Assembly: GCA_002343445.1 (NCBI GenBank)
Contig: DDSP01000025.1
Coordinates: forward strand, 1-64,000
From: Chthonomonas sp. UBA2387
GTDB lineage: Bacteria; Armatimonadota; Fimbriimonadia; Fimbriimonadales; Fimbriimonadaceae
Direction of reading: 5' to 3'
DNA: 64,000 nt
Below, piece after piece: positions 7,992-17,126 of this stretch; the first letter of the stretch is position 1; each line of letters begins with the position of its first letter. The position numbers and the translations under genes are program-made. The notes under the pieces are model-generated. The model did no database searches, was not told the DNA's origin, and saw only the letters and a list, made by a program, of their open reading frames with translations.

Positions 7992-9662
7992 ATGAAACGT
8001 CCAGCCAACCTGTTATGCCTCGTCGGTATTCTCGCCGCTCTCGCCGGTTGTGGTGGGGCGGGGGGAACTTCGCAAGATCGGAGCGTCACTCCCCAATTCG
8101 TCGTCGCCTGGCCCGAGCGGTCTCGAAACGCCGATGCGCCGCCGGCCGCCCTGTCGCTTCAGGCTCAAATCATCGACCACCGTGACGCCGTCGTCGCCGA
8201 CCTCACGGCCGACCGTCCGGCGGGAACCGCACCCGAAGTGGTCACGTACCGCTTCCCGAGCCCGTTGCCTTCCGGGACGTATCGAACCATGTTGCGCTTC
8301 TTCGCCGCGCCCGGTGCCGGCGGCGACGTGGTGGCCGAAGCGGTCTCCGAGGCCGTCTTGGATGCCTCGAACGCGGCATTCGGCCCTTTCACGTTTTCCT
8401 CCAACATCGCGAGCCTGACAATCCATGAGACTTCGCTGCTGGTCGGGCAGGAGAAGCGCCTGCCCATCGAGGCACGCACCAGCGACGGCCGCATCGTCGC
8501 CTTGACCGAGGGCTCGTACCGCATCGACCTCTTGGATGGCCATGCGCTCGAACTCGAAGGCTGGACCGTCCGCGCCGTGTCGAAGGGCGAGGGAACGGTC
8601 ATCGCTCGAAGCGGGAACGTCGCGAGCGCTCCCCGGCGCATCCCCGTCGGCGAGGCGCACTGGTTCGAGGAGATCGTCGGATTGCCGGGCTCCCTGAACG
8701 TGCGACCCACGGGCATCGCTCAAGGCGCCGAACGCGTGTACGGCGTCTGCGACCTGCCGTCCGGCCCCGTCCCCTTTGTGTGGGAAGCGGGGACATCCCG
8801 CGCCCTTCCGTTGCCTCCCGGGTTCACGAGCGGCGTGGTGTTGCGTTGGGACGCGACCGGCTTGCCCGGCTACGTCCTGGATGGATCGGGACGCAAAGTC
8901 GCGTGTGTCTGGCGCGGCGAAACGCCCATCGTCTTGGCGACGCCTAGCGGTGCCGTCGAAGCCGTCGCCGAAACCGTGGCACCGGGCTACGAAGCCGACG
9001 AATCCGCCGTCGTGGGCGTGGCCACCTACCCCGATGGGCGCAAGGCGGTCGCTGTTTGGCGTTACGCTCACCCCGGCCACCCCGAGGTCCACGAACTCCC
9101 CGCGCCCTTGGAGAACTTGGCGTTCGCCAGCGCGGTGAACGACTTCTCTCTCGTCTTCTTCCTCGGCGGCACCCACCTGGGTAGCGACCGGACGTACCAG
9201 TTCGACTCCGACGCGATCGCGAGCGAGGGCACGCCTTGGTTCCTTCGCAACGGCTGGGGCCGGATCACCGGTCAAGGCCAGGGCTTCGGCGGCATGGTGG
9301 GCGTCCTCGATGGCGCGACATGGTTCGACGGAACCACGCGCATCGTTCCAGCACCCACGGGGGCGACCGGAGCCATCTTGATCGGCGGTGCGCGGAGCGC
9401 CCAGTGGTCGGCAGCGGGTCACGCCCGCCGCGCCGGAGGCACCCGCCTCGAACCCTACTGGGTGGATGGCGACGCGGGAGCCCTCTTCATCGAGGACTAT
9501 CTGCGAGGCATCGGAGCCGATCTGCGGGGCATGACGCTCGAAGCGGCGACCGCTCACGCCGCCGACCCTGCCCTCGTCGTCGGCACCGGCCGCTCGCCAG
9601 GATCGAACCAACTCCGGGCTTGGATCGCCCGCCTGCCCCGCCAAGGAGGCTACGGACTGTGA
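7992..9662 (+). CDS. Large secreted lipoprotein of unknown function
   Basis: The 556-residue protein begins with a lipoprotein signal (MKRPANLLCLVGILAALAGC, lipobox Cys about residue 20). Residues about 30-230 look like one or two beta-sandwich domains. From about residue 245, phrases such as GVCDLPSGPVPFVWEAG, VACVWRGETP and KAVAVWRYAHPGH recur with roughly 40-60 residue spacing. That resembles weak HAF-type or propeller repeats ('...FVW..G....L'), an inference from pattern. Its stop overlaps the GTG start of the subtilisin gene (GTGA, 9659-9662), so the two are translationally coupled and probably work together at the cell surface. Confidence 0.6.
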   Translation: MKRPANLLCLVGILAALAGCGGAGGTSQDRSVTPQFVVAWPERSRNADAPPAALSLQAQIIDHRDAVVADLTADRPAGTAPEVVTYRFPSPLPSGTYRTMLRFFAAPGAGGDVVAEAVSEAVLDASNAAFGPFTFSSNIASLTIHETSLLVGQEKRLPIEARTSDGRIVALTEGSYRIDLLDGHALELEGWTVRAVSKGEGTVIARSGNVASAPRRIPVGEAHWFEEIVGLPGSLNVRPTGIAQGAERVYGVCDLPSGPVPFVWEAGTSRALPLPPGFTSGVVLRWDATGLPGYVLDGSGRKVACVWRGETPIVLATPSGAVEAVAETVAPGYEADESAVVGVATYPDGRKAVAVWRYAHPGHPEVHELPAPLENLAFASAVNDFSLVFFLGGTHLGSDRTYQFDSDAIASEGTPWFLRNGWGRITGQGQGFGGMVGVLDGATWFDGTTRIVPAPTGATGAILIGGARSAQWSAAGHARRAGGTRLEPYWVDGDAGALFIEDYLRGIGADLRGMTLEAATAHAADPALVVGTGRSPGSNQLRAWIARLPRQGGYGL

Positions 9663-11359
9663 AGAAACTCGTTTCGCTCGTTTTCGCCCTCGTTGTCTCG
9701 GCCTCGTTCGCTCAGGACGCCGTTCCGGGTGAGGCGTTGGCCAAGGTGAGCCCGTTCTACTCGTTCGCCAGCAAGGCGATCTTCGCGGCGGCGGGCGCCA
9801 CCGAGGTCGAGGACCTGGGCATCGCCGGGGTCCATCGCTTTGAAGCCCCCGCCGAGAACATCGCGTTTCTGACCGCGCGGGGTGCGCGGTTGCCCTTCTT
9901 CGAGTACGTCGAGCCGAACTACCTCGGCCGCAAGGCTCAGGTCGTCCCCACCGACCCGGACTATGCGACCATGCAGTACGCGCCGCAGCAGGTGCGCGCA
10001 CCCTGGGCTTGGTTGACCACCACGGGCACGAGAAACGTGCGCGTGGCCGTGCTCGACGCGTGGTTCAAGACCACCCACCCCGAGTTTGCCGGGCGGATCG
10101 TCCACCCGTGGAACGTGGTGACGGGTTCACCCGACGTGGAACCACCGGTCCACCAGTACCCGCGAGACCAGCTCAACCACGGGACGCACGTCCTCGGCAT
10201 CATCGGCGCCTCGGCCAACAATGGCCTCGGCATCGCGGGCATGGCGTGGAACGTGGAGTTGATGCCCGTCAACATCTTCTACATGCCGAATGCGTTCGAA
10301 TCGGCCACCTACAAGTACAGCGACTTGGTGAAGGGCCTGGCCTACATCGGAGACATGGGGGCGCACGTGGTCAACATGAGCATCGGCGGCGGGTTCTCTT
10401 TCGCCGTCTCCGATGCCTGTTCGGCGCTCTTCGAGCGGGGAACCCTGCTCGTCGCAGCCGCTGGCAACAGCAGCACGGACCTGCCGAGCTATCCTGCGGC
10501 CAATCCCAGCGTCCTCAGCGTTGGCTCGGTGAAGCGCGGGACTCCGTTGAAGGCTTGGTATTCCAACTACGGGTCGTGGGTGCATCTCGCCGCTCCCGGC
10601 GGCGACGGTCCGGGCGAGCCGTACCAGATCTGGAGTACCTCCATTGGCGAGCATGGCGACAGCTCCTACGAACTGCTGAGCGGCACCTCGATGGCCTCTC
10701 CGCTGGTCGCAGGGCTGGCCGCGCTGGTCTATTCGGTCTTGCCCGATGCCCCGGCCTGGCTGGTTTGGTACATCCTCACCGAGACCGCCGACCCCAACAT
10801 CGAAACCGATGCCGATGGCGACCCGGTCTTCCAGAAGGGCCAGGTCCATGCCGAGCGTGCTTTGGCCTTGGCCCGCGAGTTCCTGCCCAAGGTCTTTGCC
10901 GCGAATCCGTCGAGCGTGCGCGCCGAGAAGGGCGGGTTCCTCAGCGGCACGGGCCAGGTCGCCCGGCTGTTCGCCGATGACGGCCGATCGGTCGAAGTGA
11001 GCCACCGCTCGTTCGCGCCCAATCCGGAAGCCGCCCTCGGCATCGAGTTCGCGGCGGAGACGTTGCCGGCCCAGCCCAGCGAACTTCGGATCGAGTGGCA
11101 ATACGAAGCCACCGCTGGAACCACCCTGGGCGCCCACCTCTGGGACTACACGGCCCGCCGCTTCGTCGCGGTCCCTGTGACCTTAGGCTCGGGGTCGGCG
11201 ACGGTCCGGGTCTCGAACCCGGCGCGGTTCATCAACCAAGGCAGGATCCGGTCCCGGTTGGGGGCTAGCCGCACCGACAATGCGTTCGGCTCGATGGTCT
11301 GGCTGGCCGTCGACCACGCTTCGGCCACGGTGACGACGCCCGGACGACCCTTGCCCTAG
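9659..11359 (+). CDS. Subtilisin-family (S8) secreted serine protease
   Basis: The GTG at 9659 sits in the stop of the upstream gene and gives the signal peptide KKLVSLVFALVVSASFA. The 566-residue protein has a prodomain (about residues 20-95) and an S8 catalytic domain. Asp133 lies in VAVLDAWF, His174 in NHGTHVLG, the oxyanion Asn270 in VAAAGN, and Ser344 in SGTSMASPLVAG. All three catalytic residues are present, although the Asp motif (VLDAWFKTTHPE) departs from the usual VxDTGxxxxHP. A further beta-type domain of about 150 residues follows, perhaps P-domain-like. It is a secreted degradative protease. Longer in-frame starts upstream would overlap the lipoprotein gene and lack a signal peptide. 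Confidence 0.9.
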   Translation: MKKLVSLVFALVVSASFAQDAVPGEALAKVSPFYSFASKAIFAAAGATEVEDLGIAGVHRFEAPAENIAFLTARGARLPFFEYVEPNYLGRKAQVVPTDPDYATMQYAPQQVRAPWAWLTTTGTRNVRVAVLDAWFKTTHPEFAGRIVHPWNVVTGSPDVEPPVHQYPRDQLNHGTHVLGIIGASANNGLGIAGMAWNVELMPVNIFYMPNAFESATYKYSDLVKGLAYIGDMGAHVVNMSIGGGFSFAVSDACSALFERGTLLVAAAGNSSTDLPSYPAANPSVLSVGSVKRGTPLKAWYSNYGSWVHLAAPGGDGPGEPYQIWSTSIGEHGDSSYELLSGTSMASPLVAGLAALVYSVLPDAPAWLVWYILTETADPNIETDADGDPVFQKGQVHAERALALAREFLPKVFAANPSSVRAEKGGFLSGTGQVARLFADDGRSVEVSHRSFAPNPEAALGIEFAAETLPAQPSELRIEWQYEATAGTTLGAHLWDYTARRFVAVPVTLGSGSATVRVSNPARFINQGRIRSRLGASRTDNAFGSMVWLAVDHASATVTTPGRPLP

Positions 11360-11853
11360 GCTCGGGGGGCGGTCGGCTCGGCCACGAGCCGACCGCCCCT
11401 CACCGTCGCACCCAACACGATGCCGGCGCTGATCAGGACGACGTTCTTGATGATGTACTGACCCTCGAGAGTGGGGGCGATGGGAACCCGGGTGAACACC
11501 TCGCCTGGAAACAGGAACACGGGCGTCACCGTGCCGACCATTTGCAGCCACAGCAACAGCAGCGTGGCGCGCATGAACCAGCCGGTGATCAGGCCGAGTC
11601 CGATCAGGCACTCCCAAACAGCAAGTACCGGCAGGGCGACCGCAGGCGTCACGAGCCCGAAGCTCAGCTGCTCGATGGTCCGGCCGGCCAGGTCTTGCGC
11701 GGGGCTGAGTCCTGGGAAGAGCTTGAGCGCGCCGAACCAAAGGAACACGACGCCCAGGCTCAGGCGAAGGAGCAAGACTCCGTTGCGGGCCATCCAGTCG
11801 GTGGCTCGCACGTCGACCTCGCTCCACTTGGCTCGGTGAAGATTCAGGCTCAT
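11356..11853 (-). CDS. DoxX-family integral membrane protein
   Basis: This 165-residue protein has four hydrophobic segments and the DoxX pattern: LLLRLSLGVVFLWFGALKLFPG near the N-terminus, then LAVWECLIGLGLITG and a C-terminal helix after an IIKNVVLISAG element. DoxX proteins are small membrane subunits linked to respiratory or redox-stress complexes; the exact role of this one is unknown. ATG 11853 is preferred over the TTG 9 bases upstream. Its 3' end overlaps the subtilisin stop by 4 bp on the opposite strand and contains the 15-bp hairpin. Confidence 0.8.
   Translation of the reverse strand: MSLNLHRAKWSEVDVRATDWMARNGVLLLRLSLGVVFLWFGALKLFPGLSPAQDLAGRTIEQLSFGLVTPAVALPVLAVWECLIGLGLITGWFMRATLLLLWLQMVGTVTPVFLFPGEVFTRVPIAPTLEGQYIIKNVVLISAGIVLGATVRGGRLVAEPTAPRA
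11366..11399. terminator. Perfect 15-bp hairpin between convergent genes
   Basis: Bases 11366-11380 and 11385-11399 are exact inverted complements around a 4-base loop (GCCA). The hairpin lies 7 bp past the subtilisin stop and inside the last codons of the convergent doxX gene. There is no clear T tract. It would serve as a terminator in either direction. The stem is certain; the function is inference. Confidence 0.6.
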
Positions 11854-11974
11854 CTGAACCAATCTACCGGTGAGCGTGCGGATTGCCCCGGGACCATCCG
11901 GGCCGCCATCGTTCTGGGGGAGCCACCCCGGCCTGCGGCCAACCCTCCAGAGGAGGGGGAGAATTCTCTGCAGC

Positions 11975-13069
11975 CTACAGCAACTCGTACCGCGTGTTGC
12001 GCCGCCGAGGCGTGTAGCCCGCGTCGGCGATCAGGCGCTCGAACTCTTCCGCGTTCAGGATGAACTTGTTGCCTGCCGCCGAGACCACGTTCTCCTCGAT
12101 CATCACGGAGCCGAAGTCGTTGGCACCGTAGCCCAAAGCGACCTGGGCGATCTTGGGTCCCTGCGTCAGGATCGAGACCTGCAGGTTCGGAATGTTGTCG
12201 AGGAAGATGCGCGCGACGGCCACGGTCCGTAGGTAATCGAACCCGCTCGCCTTGCGCGGAATGGGCAGTTGCGTGTCCTCGGGTTGGAAGTTCCACGCGA
12301 TGAACGCGCGGAAGGGGTTGCACTCGTCCTGCAGGTCGCGGATGCGGGTCAGGTGCTCCACGCGGTCTTCAAGGGTCTCCACGTGCCCGAACATCATGGA
12401 GGCCGTGCTGCGGATGCCGAGTTCGGTGGCTGTGCGCATGCACCGGAGCCATTCGTCGGTGGTGTCTTTGTACGGCGCGATGATCTTGCGGACCCGGTCC
12501 ACCAGGATTTCGCCGCCCGCGCCGGGGATCGAATGGAGTCCAGCGTCCTTCAGGCGAGCCAGGCAGTCGCGCAGGCTGAGCTTGGAGATGTGGGCGATGT
12601 AGATGATCTCGGCCGGGCTGAGGGCGTGCAGGATCACGTTCGGGTAGGCCGTCATGATCTTGCGGAAGATGCCTTCGTAGTAGTCCACCTTCAGTTTGGG
12701 GTTCAGCCCGCCCTGGAACAGAATCTCGACGCCGCCCTTGTCCACGGTGTCGCCGACTTTGGCCAGAATCTCCTCGTCGCTGAGCAGGTAGCCCTCGCCG
12801 TGGCCGGGGACGCGGTAGAACGCGCAGAACTTGCAGCGGACCCAACACACGTTGGTGTAGTTCAGGATGCGCCCGACGATGTAGGTGACGTTGCGGTCGG
12901 GCACGGCGCGCTGCCGGCGGTGGTCGGCCAGCGCGGCCAGTTCCAGCATGTTAGGGTGGTGGAACAGGAAGAGCGCGTCTTCGGGGGTGATGCGCTGGTC
13001 GGCGTACACCTTGTCGGCGATGGTCTCGATGCTGATGCCGTCCAGCCTCTCGGGCGCAAGGGTGGCCAT
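11975..13069 (-). CDS. mqnC: Cyclic dehypoxanthinyl futalosine synthase (MqnC)
   Basis: The 364-residue radical SAM enzyme cyclises dehypoxanthinyl futalosine in the futalosine route to menaquinone. The cluster cysteines are C75, C79 and C82 in CWVRCKFC. Other landmarks are NYTNVCWVRC, VDKGGVEILFQGGLNPKL, IPGAGGEILVDRVR and GANDFGSVMIEENVVSAAG, all typical of the MqnC/MqnE group. The choice of MqnC over MqnE rests on CWVRCKFCAFYR and the GGLNP motif. No other mqn gene is in the window. A TACAAT lies 10 bp before the ATG. The product supplies the quinol for the ACIII-oxidase chain encoded further along. Confidence 0.92.
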   Translation of the reverse strand: MATLAPERLDGISIETIADKVYADQRITPEDALFLFHHPNMLELAALADHRRQRAVPDRNVTYIVGRILNYTNVCWVRCKFCAFYRVPGHGEGYLLSDEEILAKVGDTVDKGGVEILFQGGLNPKLKVDYYEGIFRKIMTAYPNVILHALSPAEIIYIAHISKLSLRDCLARLKDAGLHSIPGAGGEILVDRVRKIIAPYKDTTDEWLRCMRTATELGIRSTASMMFGHVETLEDRVEHLTRIRDLQDECNPFRAFIAWNFQPEDTQLPIPRKASGFDYLRTVAVARIFLDNIPNLQVSILTQGPKIAQVALGYGANDFGSVMIEENVVSAAGNKFILNAEEFERLIADAGYTPRRRNTRYELL

Positions 13070-13079
13070 TGCTGAGCCT

Positions 13080-13085
13080 ATTGTA
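13080..13085 (-). promoter_or_regulatory. -10 element for mqnC
   Basis: TACAAT on the minus strand ends 10 bp before the mqnC ATG at 13069. The transcript would be leaderless or have a leader of about 3 bases. Confidence 0.45.
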
Positions 13086-13120
13086 CCGTTGGCGGCCGGG
13101 ACTCCTTGGACCTCCCTGGC

Positions 13121-13969
13121 TTACTTCAGCGCATCGTAGGCGCGGTAGAGGATGCTCCCGTCCTGCGCGTCCACGTAGAGCTTGACGTTGCGGGTTTTGT
13201 CGGGATGTCGTGGCTCGGGGGACCCGGCGAACACGACCTCGTAGGCCAGGCGCGCCACACGCGGCGTCACGCTGGCGGAATGCGGCTCGTCAACCTTGCG
13301 ATCCCGCTGCGGCAACGAGTAGCACAGCCGAACCGACTCCACCTTCGGTAGAGCCTCCAATCGCGCCTCGTCCAGTTCTTTGCCCAAAGCCTCGAGTGCG
13401 CGTTGCTTGCCCTGCTCGACGCTCAAGACCGGCTTGTCGCCCTCGTGCGAGACCAGGTAGGTCATCGAAAAGGACAAGAGTTTGCCCGTATGCGGGTCGG
13501 CCTCTAGAAACGCGCGGTTGCCCCCATTCAGCGTTGGCAAGCCGTTGACCATCTGCCGCAACCACACACAGGCACGCCCGGGTTTGAGCTCGTTCTCGGC
13601 ACCCACGACGTCCAGCGAGTAGATCTCTTTGGTGACTATCCAATCGGAGGGAACGTTGACCCGTCGGGCATGGGCCCGCAGACCTTCCATCGCCGCTTCG
13701 TGGCTGCTCCAAACGACGTCGCGCCGAGGTTCGGCGACCACCGGTTTGACGCCAGAGAACCGAATCAAGCGACCGTCGGCCAGATTGGTGGCGACGCTCC
13801 CGGCATCCGAGCGCACCGAACCCTCGCCATCGTCGAAGCGGACCTGCCAGCGATGGCGGTCGGCGGATGCCTCGATGCCGAGGCGCTTGAAGTGTTTTGC
13901 GCCGACAGCCTTCTGCGCTTCGACATCCTCGTTGGCCACGGCTACGGCGAGCAGCATCAAAACGAACAT
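13121..13969 (-). CDS. Secreted protein with PepSY/YcdB-like domain
   Basis: The 282-residue product has a short hydrophobic signal (MFVLMLLAVAVA) and then an exported domain. The close, KLYVDAQDGSILYRAYDALK, with LEADPHTGKLLSFSMTYL in the middle, gives two copies of the 'hydrophobic-x-D-x-x-T/D-G-x-[IL]-[LF]' pattern typical of PepSY and YcdB/YcdC domains. Such domains are often protease inhibitors or signalling modules of the cell envelope. A possible Shine-Dalgarno (GGAGA) precedes the ATG. Its neighbours (mqnC downstream, an ABC transporter upstream) do not suggest a role. Confidence 0.6.
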   Translation of the reverse strand: MFVLMLLAVAVANEDVEAQKAVGAKHFKRLGIEASADRHRWQVRFDDGEGSVRSDAGSVATNLADGRLIRFSGVKPVVAEPRRDVVWSSHEAAMEGLRAHARRVNVPSDWIVTKEIYSLDVVGAENELKPGRACVWLRQMVNGLPTLNGGNRAFLEADPHTGKLLSFSMTYLVSHEGDKPVLSVEQGKQRALEALGKELDEARLEALPKVESVRLCYSLPQRDRKVDEPHSASVTPRVARLAYEVVFAGSPEPRHPDKTRNVKLYVDAQDGSILYRAYDALK

Positions 13970-14082
13970 CTCAAGTCTCCTACTTCGCGCAAGGGTTCGG
14001 GCCTCGGCTTGGCGAGCGGAACGGAATCGAAACCCAGACTCCCTGACATCATAGCGCGGCTGCGTCCCTGAACCCGTAGCGC

Positions 14083-16497
14083 TTAGGTCCTTACTGCGGA
14101 AAACCGCATGCGCAACAGGCTCCTAATTTGAATCAACGTGAACCCGATCAGGATGGTTCCCATCACCCAGGCCGCCGCCGTGGCATAGCCGAACTTGAGC
14201 AGCATGAACGCATTGGTCCACACCTCCAAGCCGATGGTGTGCGTTGCATACACCGGCCCGCCCCCGGTGAGAATGAACACGCTTTCCATCGCCTTGAACC
14301 CGGCGATGAACACGCCCAGCAGGTTGATGAGGATGAGCGGTTTGAGTCCGGGAAAGACGATGTGGCGGATCTTGCTGATCCAACTCGCCCCGTCCATGTC
14401 GGCGGCTTCGTAGCGTTCCTCGGGAATGTTCTTGAGCGCGGCCAGATACAGAATCGAGCCGGGGCCCGCGCCCGCCCAGATGCCGGGCAACACCACGGCG
14501 AACATGGCCAACGTGGGGTCGCCCAACCAGTTGTGCGCTCGCGGGATTTCCGAGAAACCCATTGCGGTGACCAGCGGGTTCAGGGTCTGGGTGATCGGCA
14601 GCAACAGGCTGTTCAACAGCCCGGTCTCGGCTTTGTCGTAGAACTGCCGCCACAGGAACGCGATGACCACGCCCGACGTCATGGCCGGAAGGTAGAACAC
14701 CGTTCGGAAGAACACCTTGAATCGCGGAATCTCGTTGAGGGTGAGGGCCAGAAAGATCGGCGCCAAGAAGCCGATGACGATGGTCAGGGCCACATACGCG
14801 AAGCTGTTGAGCAACGACTTGTAGAACACGGGCTGCGTGAACACGGCGATGAAGTTGTCTAGCCCCACCCACCGCGTGCCTTGCGTGATGCGGTAGTCCT
14901 GAAACGCGATCTGCAATCCTTTGGCCAAGGGATAGTAGTGCCATACCGCGATGGTGAGCGCGGCAGGCGCCAGGCATACGGCCAAGAAGCGCCACATCGC
15001 TCGCCGATTGGTGCCTGCGGGCAACCGCTCCACCACTTCGACGCGGTTGAGCCGAGCTTTGCGGATGGTGTAGACGAGCAGGCTTCCCACAAACAGGCTC
15101 AGGCAGATGGCGATGCCCGCCGCCCATCCGCGCCGCTGCGCCATGATCTCGGGCGGGGTGTAGCCCAGGAGTTTCTCGTCCATCTCGGCTGCGGCTCCCT
15201 TCAAGATGTCGAGGGCGGGCCGGTTCGGGTCGAGGCGTGCCCGCTCCAGAGCATTGTCCAACACCGTGTAGACCTGCTGGCAGTTGCGGCCATAGGGCTC
15301 GGGGTGCCCGGTTCGAAACAGGTCTTCGTTGGCTTCGACGTACGCGGGGTCCACTTGGCGCACGAGGTCCTCGTAGCCGAACTGCCGCAGCATCGAGGGG
15401 TTGACCAAGTTGCCAAGCCCGAACTCGACGAACCGCTCGGTGTTGATGCGGGCCGCTTCCTGCCCGGCAAAGAACTTGATGAACCTCCAGCACGCGTCAA
15501 TCTTCGCGGGGTCCTTGATCGAGGCGTTGATCGCCCACATTCCCGCATTGATCTCGTTGGCGTGGCCGGCCGGCCCTGCGGGCATCCGTGCGACTTGCAG
15601 CAGCGCGGGGTTCAGGTCGGACGTGTTGAGCACCACGTCGTTCGTGTAGCTGAACCACATGGAGACCTTGCCGAGGCGCACGTCGTCCGCCCACGTCGGC
15701 GAGGCGTTGGCCGCAGGACCGTAGGTCTTCCCGTCTTTCTGCCACGTGTCTATCGTGAGTTTGCGGTAGAAGTCGAGGGCGGTGGCGACTTGCGGCGTGG
15801 CGATGGACGCCTTCCAGAGCCCTCCTTCGCCGGGTTCGACGATTTCGCCGCCCGCCTGCCACACGAAGTTCGACCAGTGGTAGCCCGGCCCATACGAGAA
15901 CGCGAATCCCACGCGGCCCGGCTCGCTCTCGGTGAGCCGTTGCGCGTAGCGGTAGAACTCGTCCCAGTCTTTGGGCGGCTTGGAAGGGTCGAGGCCGGCC
16001 TCGATGAAGTGGTCCTTGCGGTAGTAGAGCCCCTGCGCCACCTGGAACCACGGCACGGCGTACACGTTCCCGTCGTAGCTCTTCAGGACGTTCATGATCA
16101 CGGGCGAGACGCGATCTACCGACGACGGGTCTGCGGCGATGAGGTCGTTCAGTGGGCGGCAGAAGCCTTGATCAATGTAGTTGTAGTACTGTCGGAAGTT
16201 CACGTAGAAGACGTCCGGAGCGGTCGAGCCGGCCATGGACATCAGGAACATGCTCTCGATGAATTGGCCGGCCGTGAACTCCAGCCCACCCGCGTTCACC
16301 ACGCGCACGTCGGGGTTCTGCCTCTGGAACTCCTCGAAAACGGCGCGGCGGGCGAGCGAGCGCGAGTCGGTGGCTTCCTTCGCGGGGATGCCGTAACCGA
16401 CGCCGCCCATCATGCGGATCGTGATCGGCTCTTCGGCGCGCGCGAGGCCGCCGAGCAGACCCATCGCGACCACGGCGGCACGGAGCATCGCTCGCAT
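14083..16497 (-). CDS. Fused sugar-binding protein and ABC transporter permease
   Basis: This is a fusion of about 804 residues. The N-terminus has a signal peptide and an extracellular solute-binding domain of the MalE/UgpB type (about residues 25-440; MRLTESEPGRVGFAF-like core, MWFSYTNDVV, CWRFIKFFAG). A transmembrane segment (about residues 452-472) tethers it. A MalF/UgpA-type permease follows (about residues 490-800), with six helices and the EAA loop EERYEAADMDGASWISKIRHIVFPGL, which docks the ATPase. Normally these are two proteins. No second permease or ATPase gene is adjacent. I prefer the ATG at 16497 to the one at 16506 because TACAAT (16505-16510) overlaps the latter and lies 7 bp from the former. 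The substrate is probably a sugar or oligosaccharide. Confidence 0.85.
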   Translation of the reverse strand: MRAMLRAAVVAMGLLGGLARAEEPITIRMMGGVGYGIPAKEATDSRSLARRAVFEEFQRQNPDVRVVNAGGLEFTAGQFIESMFLMSMAGSTAPDVFYVNFRQYYNYIDQGFCRPLNDLIAADPSSVDRVSPVIMNVLKSYDGNVYAVPWFQVAQGLYYRKDHFIEAGLDPSKPPKDWDEFYRYAQRLTESEPGRVGFAFSYGPGYHWSNFVWQAGGEIVEPGEGGLWKASIATPQVATALDFYRKLTIDTWQKDGKTYGPAANASPTWADDVRLGKVSMWFSYTNDVVLNTSDLNPALLQVARMPAGPAGHANEINAGMWAINASIKDPAKIDACWRFIKFFAGQEAARINTERFVEFGLGNLVNPSMLRQFGYEDLVRQVDPAYVEANEDLFRTGHPEPYGRNCQQVYTVLDNALERARLDPNRPALDILKGAAAEMDEKLLGYTPPEIMAQRRGWAAGIAICLSLFVGSLLVYTIRKARLNRVEVVERLPAGTNRRAMWRFLAVCLAPAALTIAVWHYYPLAKGLQIAFQDYRITQGTRWVGLDNFIAVFTQPVFYKSLLNSFAYVALTIVIGFLAPIFLALTLNEIPRFKVFFRTVFYLPAMTSGVVIAFLWRQFYDKAETGLLNSLLLPITQTLNPLVTAMGFSEIPRAHNWLGDPTLAMFAVVLPGIWAGAGPGSILYLAALKNIPEERYEAADMDGASWISKIRHIVFPGLKPLILINLLGVFIAGFKAMESVFILTGGGPVYATHTIGLEVWTNAFMLLKFGYATAAAWVMGTILIGFTLIQIRSLLRMRFSAVRT

Positions 16498-16504
16498 GAC
16501 GCCC

Positions 16505-16510
16505 ATTGTA
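16505..16510 (-). promoter_or_regulatory. -10 element, leaderless promoter of the binding-protein/permease fusion
   Basis: TACAAT on the minus strand is followed by 7 bases and the ATG at 16497. It overlaps the alternative ATG at 16506, so that codon is unlikely to be the start. Confidence 0.5.
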
Positions 16511-16521
16511 CGGGAAACGGC

Positions 16522-16527
16522 TAAACT
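16522..16527 (+). promoter_or_regulatory. -10 element, leaderless promoter of tag
   Basis: TAAACT is followed by 8 bases and the ATG at 16536. It is divergent from the promoter at 16505-16510. Confidence 0.45.
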
Positions 16528-16535
16528 TCCCGCCC

Positions 16536-17126
16536 ATGAACGACGTCATCCGATGCGCTTGGGGCTCGAACGAACGACTCGCCCGCTATCACGACGCCGA
16601 GTGGGGCGTGCCCGTGAACGACGACCGGCTGCTGTTCGAGCACCTCGTCCTGGACGGCGCCCAAGCCGGACTGAGTTGGGACACCGTGCTGCGCAAGCGG
16701 GACCGCTACCGCGAGGTCTACGACGGCTTCGACGTCGAAACCGTCAGCCGATACGGCGATGCCAAGATCGCCGAACTGCTCGAAGACCCCGGCATCATCC
16801 GCAATCGCCTCAAGGTGGTGTCGAGCATCGAGAACGCCAAGCGCTTTCTCGACGTGCAGGCCGAGTTTGGTCGCTTCTCGCTCTATCTTTGGTCGTTCGT
16901 CGGCGGGAAGCCGATCCAGAACGCGTGGACCGACATGAGCCAATTGCCCGCCACGTCCAAGGAGTCCGACGCGTTGAGCAAGGACCTCAAGCGACGCGGG
17001 TTCAAGTTCGTGGGCAGCACGATCGTCTACGCCGCGATGCAGGCCTCAGGCCTCGTCAACGACCACGTCGTGACTTGCTTTCGCTACGAACCCGTGCGGG
17101 CAATGGCCGAATCCTTCGAGCCCTGA
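16536..17126 (+). CDS. tag: DNA-3-methyladenine glycosylase I
   Basis: The 196-residue enzyme removes 3-methyladenine from alkylated DNA. It has the family opening CAWGSNERLARYHDAEWGVP, the helix-hairpin-helix region LILDGAQAGLSWDTVLRKR-like (here starting HLVLDGAQAGLSW), and RGFKFVGSTIVYAAMQASGLVNDH. The zinc ligands of the family are conserved as Cys7, His19, His177 and Cys181. The length is normal for Tag. The gene is divergent from the transporter fusion and its 3' end overlaps the convergent sulfatase gene by 43 bp. Confidence 0.95.
   Translation: MNDVIRCAWGSNERLARYHDAEWGVPVNDDRLLFEHLVLDGAQAGLSWDTVLRKRDRYREVYDGFDVETVSRYGDAKIAELLEDPGIIRNRLKVVSSIENAKRFLDVQAEFGRFSLYLWSFVGGKPIQNAWTDMSQLPATSKESDALSKDLKRRGFKFVGSTIVYAAMQASGLVNDHVVTCFRYEPVRAMAESFEP

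Noticed and set aside
9236..9658. N-terminal extension of the subtilisin frame
   Set aside because: It overlaps the lipoprotein gene and lacks a signal peptide. GTG 9659 gives a clean signal peptide and a GTGA junction.
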